NCBI GenBank assembly: GCA_017551645.1 | Contig: JAFZLE010000282.1 | Location: forward strand, 1-5,366 | Origin: Clostridia bacterium | GTDB lineage: Bacteria > Bacillota > Clostridia > Christensenellales > Aristaeellaceae | Length of the DNA stretch: 5,366 nucleotides | Direction of reading: 5' to 3' | Shown: positions 1-5,366 of the stretch, in pieces | Layout of the letters: each line of letters opens with the position of its first letter | How positions within the stretch are numbered: position 1 is the stretch's first letter | The notes under the pieces: generated by a model | The model's database searches: none | Told to the model about the DNA's origin: nothing | Seen by the model: the letters and a program-made list of their open reading frames with translations, nothing else | Program-made: the position numbers and the translations under genes

Positions 1-1116
1 TACGACAAGAAAGAATACAAGAAGGCTCTGGAATGGACCAAGAAATACGCCATCGAGGGCTTTGACAAGAACCCCGAGGAGCTTCAGACAACGCGTAAGG
101 CCAAGGACGCAGACTGGGAATTTACCGTAAAAATGATGTGCATCATAAAGGACCTCATGAACGGCAATCCCAAACTTGGCAAAGGGCATGAAGAAGAAAT
201 GGTCGGGCATAACGCCCTTGTCGCCGGTTTCCAGGGACAGCGTCAGTGGACCGACTTCTATCCCAACTGCGATTATCCGGAAGCTCTGCTAAACACCAGT
301 TTTGACTGGAACGGAGCAAGGGAACCATATGTCCTCGCCACCGAGAATGACACGCTTAACGGAATCGGCATGATGTTCATGAAGCTGCTCACTAATCGCG
401 CGCAGATGTTCGCCGACGTGCGTACATACTGGAGCCCCGAAGCGGTCAAAAAAGCCACAGGCTATGACATCGAGGGAGTTGCGAAGCAGTCCGGAGGTTT
501 CATCCATCTGATCAATTCCGGCGCCTGCTGTCTTGACGCAACCGGCCAGGCTGTAGACGAAAACGGCAATCGCCTGATGAAGCAGTGGTGGGAAGTAACC
601 GAAGAAGATCAGAAAAAAATAATGGCGAATACCACCTGGAACTATGCCGACCTCGGATACTTCCGCGGGGGCGGATATTCCAGCCGCTTCGTTACCGACT
701 GCGAGATGCCTGTGACTATGATCAGATTAAACCTTGTAAAGGGACTTGGCCCGATGCTGCAGATCGCTGAAGGCTGGACGGTCAAACTGCCTGACGAAGT
801 AAATGATATTCTCTGGAAGCGCACTGACTATACCTGGCCGTGCACCTGGTTCGCTCCGCGCACAGACGGCAAAGAAGGCCCGTTCAAGGACGCTTACAGC
901 GTTATGAACGCGTGGGGTGCCAACCATGGCGCGATCAGTTACGGCCATATAGGCGCTGACCTGATCACTTTCTGCTCAATGCTGCGCATCCCCGTAGCCA
1001 TGCACAACGTTCCCGACGCGGACATCTTCCGCCCTGCCAGCTGGAACGCTTTCGGTATGGACAAGGAAGGCGCGGATTACCGTGCCTGCGCGGCTTACGG
1101 CCCAATGTATAAATAG
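1..1116 (+). CDS. fucI: L-fucose isomerase, C-terminal part (5' end missing)
   Basis: This enzyme interconverts L-fucose and L-fuculose (also D-arabinose and D-ribulose) in the cytoplasm, the first step of fucose catabolism, using Mn2+. The frame is open from base 1, so the gene is cut by the window edge; the in-frame ATG at 133 lies inside the conserved domain and is not the start. The 371 visible residues align from memory with E. coli FucI through to the family ending YGPMYK. Metal-ligand and catalytic residues are in place: Glu in ATEND (codon 343-345), Asp in FADVRTYW (415-417) and His in GANHG (925-927). The Glu-Asp spacing of 24 equals that of E. coli Glu337/Asp361, and the His matches His528. 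The offset implies about 220 missing residues and a full length near 590. Signature stretches [19 protein letters not shown] and [12 protein letters not shown] are intact. Isoleucine is mostly ATC (12 of 16), as in well-expressed genes. Other fuc genes, if present, lie outside the window. Confidence 0.96.
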   Translation, partial: YDKKEYKKALEWTKKYAIEGFDKNPEELQTTRKAKDADWEFTVKMMCIIKDLMNGNPKLGKGHEEEMVGHNALVAGFQGQRQWTDFYPNCDYPEALLNTSFDWNGAREPYVLATENDTLNGIGMMFMKLLTNRAQMFADVRTYWSPEAVKKATGYDIEGVAKQSGGFIHLINSGACCLDATGQAVDENGNRLMKQWWEVTEEDQKKIMANTTWNYADLGYFRGGGYSSRFVTDCEMPVTMIRLNLVKGLGPMLQIAEGWTVKLPDEVNDILWKRTDYTWPCTWFAPRTDGKEGPFKDAYSVMNAWGANHGAISYGHIGADLITFCSMLRIPVAMHNVPDADIFRPASWNAFGMDKEGADYRACAAYGPMYK

Positions 1117-1121
1117 TATAT

Positions 1122-1127
1122 GAGGGG
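1122..1127 (+). promoter_or_regulatory. SD-like GAGGGG far upstream of the MBL gene
   Basis: GAGGGGAAA at 1122-1130 is the same 9-mer that forms the SD region and first start-codon base of holA (4149-4157). Here no ATG, GTG or TTG follows at normal distance; the next start is the ATG at 1169, 41 nt after the last G. The hairpin at 1131-1158 occupies 28 of those bases, so folding would leave about 13 nt between the site and the start codon. Use as a ribosome binding site is inference. Confidence 0.4.
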
Positions 1128-1130
1128 AAA

Positions 1131-1158
1131 GAGACTGCCTCCTTACGGGGGCAGTCTC
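1131..1158 (+). terminator. 12-bp hairpin after fucI, possible terminator or translation element
   Basis: Bases 1131-1142 pair with 1147-1158 around the tetraloop TTAC: twelve pairs, one of them T-G and the rest Watson-Crick, with a GC-rich top. AAA precedes the stem, and the sequence after it is GTATATACATATG, which is AT-rich but has no run of T. It lies 14 nt after the fucI stop, where a terminator would be expected, but the weak tail makes efficient intrinsic termination doubtful. It ends 10 nt before the ATG of the next gene, so it must also affect that gene's ribosome entry if transcribed through. Confidence 0.6.
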
Positions 1159-1168
1159 GTATATACAT

Positions 1169-1879
1169 ATGTATCTGACAGTTCTTGGGCGCGAAGGCCC
1201 TTTTCCTTCCGCAGGGCATGCCACCAGCGGGTACCTGATATCATCAGACAGCGGCAAAACGAATATAGTGCTTGATATGGGCAGCGGAGTGTTGAGCCGT
1301 CTTCTATCGCAAATAAACGGCTTGACGGACATTGACGCCGTTATTTTAAGCCACTTGCATTTTGACCATATGTCCGACATGGGTGTGCTTGGATATATGC
1401 TGGACTTCAGCGATATCAAAACCATGAAACTTATATGCCCGAATACTCCGGCTTTCGTAAACACTCAATTCGGAAAAAAGTTTGATAAATACGAGCCCAA
1501 AGCCATGCGCTTAGGCGAGTTTGAGATAAGCTTCGCGCCTGTCAAACACCCTGTGGAAACTTATGCGGTCAGGATCTGCGGGGACGGGAGCTGCTTCGTA
1601 TACACAGGAGACACTAATATCTGTCCCGAGATTAGTCTGTTTGCTGACGGCGCTGACCTGCTTTTAGCAGACGCGTGTTTTCTGAAAAGGGAATGGACCT
1701 CGTCTAAACCGCACATGAGCGCCGAGATCTGCGGAAAACTCGCTGCAGAAGCGAATGTAGGTGAATTGGTATTGACGCATTTCCGACCAAACAGCGATAC
1801 AGAGGAGTTACTGGATGAAGCCAGGGCTGTGTTCCCGAATTGCAGGCTCGCTGAAGAAGGGCTTCGCGTCAGAATTTGA
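1169..1879 (+). CDS. MBL-fold metallo-hydrolase, YhfI/short RNase Z-like
   Basis: This is a 236-residue single-domain metallo-beta-lactamase-fold protein, probably a cytoplasmic two-zinc hydrolase. The N-terminus MYLTVLGREGPFP with ATSGYL near residue 18 is typical of the short RNase Z-like/YhfI family and supports the ATG at 1169; upstream in frame there is no other standard start before a stop at 1121. Metal ligands are complete: His62, His64, Asp66 and His67 in SHLHFDH, His127 in VKHPVETYAV, Asp148 in YTGDTN and His204 in LTHF. His182 (KPHMSA) is a further conserved-looking residue. The substrate is not evident: true RNase Z proteins are longer and carry an exosite arm not seen here, while relatives act on phosphodiesters. 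No SD is found at normal spacing. The last 65 nt overlap comEC, which suggests coupling. It could be annotated as a phosphodiesterase or beta-lactamase-domain protein; the fold is sure, the substrate unknown. Confidence 0.9.
   Translation: MYLTVLGREGPFPSAGHATSGYLISSDSGKTNIVLDMGSGVLSRLLSQINGLTDIDAVILSHLHFDHMSDMGVLGYMLDFSDIKTMKLICPNTPAFVNTQFGKKFDKYEPKAMRLGEFEISFAPVKHPVETYAVRICGDGSCFVYTGDTNICPEISLFADGADLLLADACFLKREWTSSKPHMSAEICGKLAAEANVGELVLTHFRPNSDTEELLDEARAVFPNCRLAEEGLRVRI
1803..1807 (+). promoter_or_regulatory. Ribosome binding site of comEC, inside the MBL gene
   Basis: AGGAG lies 7 nt before the ATG at 1815, ideal spacing. It decides the comEC start: no other in-frame ATG, GTG or TTG occurs until a GTG at 1917, which would begin inside the first membrane segment. 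Ribosomes finishing the MBL gene pass over this site, so translation of the two genes may be linked. Confidence 0.8.
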
Positions 1880-4160
1880 CAGATTAAGCAATTTTGCCGA
1901 CAGACGCCGCATAGCAGTGATCGCCTTTGGCGCTCTGCTGGGTCTGCTTGTATCTCGACTCGGGCAGATCCATTTTCTCATATTAGTTATTTGTGCTCTT
2001 TTGGCGATAATGATCGTACTGGTCAAAAACCGCGGGTATCGTACAGTTTTGCCCGCGGTCATTGCTCTGATCGTTTTCGGTATGCTGTACCAGTGCGCAA
2101 ACGAAAGACCTTCGGACCTGCCGGTTGGGCACCATTCGGTTAACGGCGTCATATGCCAATATCCTGTTCTCCAGCAGGAAGACGGGAGAACCGTATACAC
2201 TCTCGATAATATTGTAATTGACGGGAAAGAGCGCTCATATAAACTGAGACTGTATTTGTATGACACTGATCCTGTTTATTACGTGGGTGATGTGCTGTCA
2301 TTTGACAATCTTAAGATAACTGTGCCGTCCGGTGTAAGGAATCCCAACGGTTTCAATTTCAACCAATACCTGTGGACCGGTAAAACCGCGCTCGTCGCAA
2401 ACGCGAATTCGTCAGACATTTCGGTTACAGGAAGGCAAATGTCAGTAAAACGGATCCTGACGGATCTAAGGACCAAACTCGCCCTCATTTGCGACGACGT
2501 GTTTCTTGAACAGTCCGATGTGGTAAAAGCCGTCCTGATAGGCGACAAATCTACGATAAGTGAAAGCTTATATACGGATTTTTCCTCGACCGGGATCTCA
2601 CACGTGCTGGCGCTTTCCGGTCTGCATGTAAGCATGATAGCGCTGCTTCTCGAATGGGTGTTTTCCAAACTGTATTGTCCGAGAACAGCCAAGCATATAC
2701 TGATAACACTTCTGCTTTGGGCCTATACGGTCATGACGGGCTCCAGCCCGTCTACAGTTCGCGCGCTGATTATGTATGCGATCACCTGCTTTACCATCGA
2801 GATGGGATACCGCCCCGATACGATGACGACACTGTCCTGGACATTTCTTCTGCAAAGCGCATATAATCCTCTTTTGATTGGAAATACCGGCTTCATAATG
2901 AGCTATGCTTCAGTATTCGCCATACTGTTGATCGTTGGAATAAGAAATAACAGCAGACAGACCCGATTAAGTAAAGTGTTCGGCAGGATATCCGACGCCG
3001 CGAGGGCATCTTTTGCGGTGCAGGTCCTGACGTTTCCGCTTCTCGCGTCGCTGTTTTACGGCATCCCACTTTTGAGTGTTCCCATAAACATGATATGCGT
3101 GCCGCTTGCGGTGCTTGCGCTTTACATGGGTTTTGTGATACTATTAATAGGCTTGCTGAGCGTAAACATCGCATGTGCACTGGCATTTCCCGTCAGGCTG
3201 ATCTGGGCTGGGATAAAAGCGGTAAGCACTTATGCGGCGAAGCTGCCGTTTGCGTATATCCTTTCCTCGGCGTGGCCGCCATTGCTTATAGCTTTGTATG
3301 CTGTGATCGCGTTTTCATGCTCTGTATACTTGACGGCGAGCAAAGAAAGAAGAGTTACTGGAATATGCGCTTTGCTTATAATAGCGTTTCTGACTCTGCT
3401 TCCCGGGGATCGGATAGAACATCTGAAAGTGACGTTCCTTGACGTCGGCAGCGCTGACTGTACTGTTTTAAACGCACAGGGCGACGTATATATCGTGGAT
3501 GCGGGGAAAGACAATTCCGTTGCGGCGGACTATCTTATCAGTAACGGGCAGAACCTAAGGGGTATATTCCTGACGCATACGGATATCGACCATTACGGAG
3601 GAATATTCGATATACTAAGAAGATTCCCGAAAGCGTCGATATATCTTCCGGAATGCTGGGACAGGCAAAACGTCAACGACAGACTGCTTGAACAGCTCTA
3701 CGGACGGAACATATACTATCTGTCCGCAGGGGATACGGTAAACCTGTCAAATGATGTATCGATAAACGTACTGTGGCCGTATGAGGGCTTTGACCCGCCC
3801 ATCGACAATGACGGCTCCATGGTAATGAATGTATCTTACAAAGATACTGCAATGCTTCTGACGGCAGACATAGGTGATAAGTATGATCATCTTTGCGCCG
3901 CGCCGTCCCAAATACTCAAGGTGAGCCATCACGGTTCAAAATATGCCACGACCGAAGCTTTTCTTGACATAAATCAGCCTCAAACTGCGGTGATATCCGT
4001 GGGGAATAACTCTTTCGGTCACCCGACGAAGGAGACGCTTTCCAGGCTTGCGGCGCACGGATCCGAAGTATACAGAACAGATTATTTGGGAGCCATAACG
4101 ATAGACATATACGATGACGGCGTTTATACAGTGTCTCCATATCTGACGGAGGGGAAATGA
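1815..4160 (+). CDS. comEC: ComEC/Rec2 DNA internalization channel protein
   Basis: ComEC is the inner-membrane channel that carries transforming single-stranded DNA into the cytoplasm. At 781 residues this copy has the full family architecture. Three hydrophobic segments near residues 33-50, 52-70 and 78-94 follow the basic DRRR. A DUF4131/OB-like soluble region spans about 105-206 and ends in the usual NPNGFNFNQYL. The multi-spanning Competence domain (about 235-500) carries GDKS at 243, LSGLHV with His271 and TGSSPSTVRA at 308-317. The C-terminal MBL domain (about 535-775) has HTDIDH at 588-593, TADIGD with Asp685, SHHGS with His705/His706 and GHP with His736, so the putative nuclease site looks intact. 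The gene starts 65 nt inside the MBL gene and shares ATGA with holA. Natural competence is not shown, because many Firmicutes keep comEC without known transformation; no comEA or comEB is visible here. Confidence 0.96.
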   Translation: MKPGLCSRIAGSLKKGFASEFDRLSNFADRRRIAVIAFGALLGLLVSRLGQIHFLILVICALLAIMIVLVKNRGYRTVLPAVIALIVFGMLYQCANERPSDLPVGHHSVNGVICQYPVLQQEDGRTVYTLDNIVIDGKERSYKLRLYLYDTDPVYYVGDVLSFDNLKITVPSGVRNPNGFNFNQYLWTGKTALVANANSSDISVTGRQMSVKRILTDLRTKLALICDDVFLEQSDVVKAVLIGDKSTISESLYTDFSSTGISHVLALSGLHVSMIALLLEWVFSKLYCPRTAKHILITLLLWAYTVMTGSSPSTVRALIMYAITCFTIEMGYRPDTMTTLSWTFLLQSAYNPLLIGNTGFIMSYASVFAILLIVGIRNNSRQTRLSKVFGRISDAARASFAVQVLTFPLLASLFYGIPLLSVPINMICVPLAVLALYMGFVILLIGLLSVNIACALAFPVRLIWAGIKAVSTYAAKLPFAYILSSAWPPLLIALYAVIAFSCSVYLTASKERRVTGICALLIIAFLTLLPGDRIEHLKVTFLDVGSADCTVLNAQGDVYIVDAGKDNSVAADYLISNGQNLRGIFLTHTDIDHYGGIFDILRRFPKASIYLPECWDRQNVNDRLLEQLYGRNIYYLSAGDTVNLSNDVSINVLWPYEGFDPPIDNDGSMVMNVSYKDTAMLLTADIGDKYDHLCAAPSQILKVSHHGSKYATTEAFLDINQPQTAVISVGNNSFGHPTKETLSRLAAHGSEVYRTDYLGAITIDIYDDGVYTVSPYLTEGK
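4148..4154 (+). promoter_or_regulatory. Ribosome binding site of holA
   Basis: GGAGGGG sits at the very end of comEC, 2 nt before the holA ATG (4 nt if the GGAGG core is counted). The ATG overlaps the comEC stop as ATGA, so termination and reinitiation at this point probably couple holA to comEC. Confidence 0.8.
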
Positions 4161-5200
4161 AGTACTCTGAATTTGAGAAACAGCTAAATGAAGACAAGTT
4201 ATACGGCGCGTACCTGCTGTACGGCGAAGAGGAATATCTCAAGCAGGAATGCGTCGAGATGCTCGATTCGCTCTTGCCTGAAGGTTATGAGTTTCTGAAT
4301 AAAACGGTGCTTGAAGGCGCGGAAGCGGCAGATATATATGATGCTGCCGTCGTCGCTCCTTTTATGTGCGAAAAGCGCATAGTGATCGCAAAGGATCCTC
4401 TGTTCATCAAAGCCTCACAAAATGATGAAGATGAAACGGACGATGCTCCAGCGGGGAACAAAAAAGCAGACAAGCCGCAGGACGATACGGTAACAAAGCT
4501 TCTAACAACGGATTTCTCAACATCTATTATTATCATTTATGTCAGGGGAACGGTGGATAAGCGAAAAAAAGTATTCAAGCAATTTGACGCTGTGTCAAGA
4601 ACCGTCGAGTTTCCGCTGCTCTACCCGGATGAGCTCATCAGATGGATAACGAATAAAGTCCAAAAAGAAGGCGGCAAGATCACCTATCCGGCGTCAAAAA
4701 TGCTCGCCGAATCGGTAGGAGGCTCGATCACGGCGGTATTGCCGGAGCTCCAGAAGCTTATGGCATATAAAAAATCGGAGCTTATTGATGTTCCGGACGT
4801 TGAATCGTTTGTCAGCTCTAACGTTGAAGCTTCGGTGTTCTCGATGATCGACTCATTGTTTTCGGATGACAAGCGCAAAGCGTATGAACTGCTGCAGGAT
4901 ATGCTGCTTTCGAACGAACAGCCGATAATGATATTGAATCTCATATCAAGGCAGCTGCGTTTGCTCACATACGTTAAAAGCCTGCTTAATCAGGGAGTAT
5001 CGAGGGCAGAGATACAAAGGCAGTTGGAGCTAAAAAGCTTCGCTGCCAATAAACTGTTTGATATCTGTTCTGGATTACAGCAGCAGTGGCTGTCAAGGGC
5101 TTACGCAAAAAGCATAGAAACGGATTATCTTATTAAATCCGGCAAGATTGCCGAAAGGCAGGGACTTGACGAAATGATCGCGCTGCTTGCCTCGAAATAA
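4157..5200 (+). CDS. holA: DNA polymerase III subunit delta
   Basis: HolA is the clamp-opening subunit of the clamp loader, acting in the cytoplasm with DnaX and delta-prime to place the beta sliding clamp on primed DNA. The 347-residue length is normal. The N-terminus shows the family's YLLYGEEEYL (19-28), a nucleotide-fold start without a P-loop. APFMCEKRIVIAKD (67-80) corresponds to the beta-contact region, with Phe69-Met70 at the place of the E. coli Leu-Phe pair (inferred alignment). RGTVDKRKKVFK (130-141) and the middle domain's ITNKVQKEGG follow. The C-terminal helical domain holds NLISRQLRLL and ends in the typical DYLIKSGKI...GLDEMIALL. Residues 86-111 form a hydrophilic, acidic then lysine-containing stretch, probably a disordered loop. 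The start is fixed by the SD and the ATGA overlap with comEC. The comEC-holA order is standard in Firmicutes; rpsT, often the next gene, is not in the visible 166 bases downstream. Confidence 0.95.
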   Translation: MKYSEFEKQLNEDKLYGAYLLYGEEEYLKQECVEMLDSLLPEGYEFLNKTVLEGAEAADIYDAAVVAPFMCEKRIVIAKDPLFIKASQNDEDETDDAPAGNKKADKPQDDTVTKLLTTDFSTSIIIIYVRGTVDKRKKVFKQFDAVSRTVEFPLLYPDELIRWITNKVQKEGGKITYPASKMLAESVGGSITAVLPELQKLMAYKKSELIDVPDVESFVSSNVEASVFSMIDSLFSDDKRKAYELLQDMLLSNEQPIMILNLISRQLRLLTYVKSLLNQGVSRAEIQRQLELKSFAANKLFDICSGLQQQWLSRAYAKSIETDYLIKSGKIAERQGLDEMIALLASK

Positions 5201-5226
5201 CGGAACTTTTTTCGTTCCGCTTTCGA
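5192..5226 (+). other. Imperfect stem-loop spanning the holA stop codon
   Basis: TCGAAA (5192-5197) pairs with TTTCGA (5221-5226), and CGGAAC (5201-5206) with GTTCCG (5214-5219). The holA stop TAA (5198-5200) sits opposite a single C (5220) as an internal bulge, and the loop is TTTTTTC. No T-run follows the stem, so it is not a classic intrinsic terminator. It could slow read-through, protect the 3' end of the operon mRNA, or mean little. The base pairing is seen; any role is inferred. Confidence 0.45.
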
Positions 5227-5235
5227 CTAACTGAC

Positions 5236-5240
5236 GGAGG
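5236..5240 (+). promoter_or_regulatory. Ribosome binding site of the exported protein gene
   Basis: GGAGG lies 7 nt before the ATG at 5248 but only 1 nt before an in-frame ATG at 5242. The spacing favours 5248 as the start, giving MRRNI rather than MSMRRNI. Confidence 0.75.
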
Positions 5241-5247
5241 TATGTCT

Positions 5248-5366
5248 ATGAGAAGAAATATTACGGCTGTAAGCCTTATAATATCGTTGATATTTGCTTT
5301 GTGCGCTGGGCGTTATGCGGGCGCTGAAACGGTGCTTCCGGACAAACAGGTGCTTGCTGACGCGAA
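5248..5366 (+). CDS. Exported protein of unknown function, N-terminal fragment
   Basis: Thirty-nine codons are visible before the window ends; the frame stays open. The N-terminus is a textbook signal peptide: MRRN positive charge, a hydrophobic core from about residue 6 to 20 (AVSLIISLIFALCA), then a likely signal peptidase I site after Ala24-Gly25-Ala26, leaving ETVLPDKQV as the mature start. Cys19 does not fit a lipobox, since Leu precedes it. The product is therefore probably secreted or cell-wall associated. The family cannot be recognised from the 13 mature residues present. It follows holA by 47 nt on the same strand, so it may be the last gene of the cluster or may have its own promoter; none is evident in the gap. 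This position often holds rpsT in Firmicutes, and this gene is clearly not that. Confidence 0.75.
   Translation, partial: MRRNITAVSLIISLIFALCAGRYAGAETVLPDKQVLADA

Noticed and set aside
133..135. ATG as the start of a short fucose isomerase
   Set aside because: The frame is open to base 1 and the preceding residues fit the family; the ATG is internal.
1159..1168. TATATA as a promoter -10 element for the MBL gene
   Set aside because: No -35-like hexamer lies 16-18 nt upstream, and a start there would leave almost no leader; not enough support.
976..1464. 162-residue open frame on the minus strand
   Set aside because: It lies across the fucI end and the conserved N-terminus of the MBL gene, both clearly real on the + strand; its translation shows no recognisable domain.
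1808..2266. 152-residue open frame on the minus strand
   Set aside because: Antisense to the comEC N-terminal region, with no family features; typical shadow frame.
5207..5212. TTTTTT as the tail of an intrinsic terminator after holA
   Set aside because: No convincing GC-rich stem ends just before it; the run is instead the loop of the 5201-5219 stem.
5302..5304. Cys19 of the exported protein as a lipoprotein cysteine
   Set aside because: The preceding residues are Phe-Ala-Leu; a lipobox needs Gly, Ala or Ser at -1. An AGA signal peptidase I site fits better.
1..5366. CRISPR array, insertion sequence, tRNA or a new defence system
   Set aside because: No regularly spaced repeats, transposase, terminal inverted repeats or tRNA-like folds were seen; nearly all bases are covered by recognised genes.

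Overview
The window reads as ordinary chromosomal DNA from a low-to-mid GC Firmicute, most likely a gut-type clostridium. The case rests on three things: strong GGAGG-type Shine-Dalgarno (SD) sequences, the comEC-holA gene pair typical of Firmicutes, and an L-fucose isomerase common in intestinal sugar users. The taxonomic call is inference; no rRNA or other marker gene is present. All five genes lie on the + strand.

Region 1 (1-1116) is the C-terminal 371 residues of L-fucose isomerase (fucI), whose first ~220 residues lie off the left edge. Region 2 (1117-1168) is a short gap. It holds a 12-bp hairpin with no real T-tract, lying between an SD-like GAGGGG and the next start codon. Region 3 (1169-5200) is a tight cluster: a stand-alone MBL-fold hydrolase of the YhfI/RNase Z-like type, then comEC (DNA-uptake channel) starting 65 nt inside it, then holA (DNA polymerase III delta subunit), which overlaps comEC by an ATGA. 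Region 4 (5201-5247) is a 47-nt gap with an imperfect stem-loop spanning the holA stop codon. Region 5 (5248-5366) is the start of an exported protein whose function cannot be told from 39 residues.

fucI feeds L-fucose (or D-arabinose) into central metabolism and has no clear functional link to what follows. The MBL-comEC-holA genes are probably co-transcribed and translationally coupled. ComEC would move single-stranded DNA across the membrane and HolA helps load the sliding clamp, but they are neighbours by conserved gene order rather than partners in a known pathway. I found no mobile element, CRISPR array, RNA gene or defence system, and no evidence of an undescribed system. The most unusual points are the start region of the MBL gene, which lacks a normally spaced SD, and the 65-nt MBL/comEC overlap.
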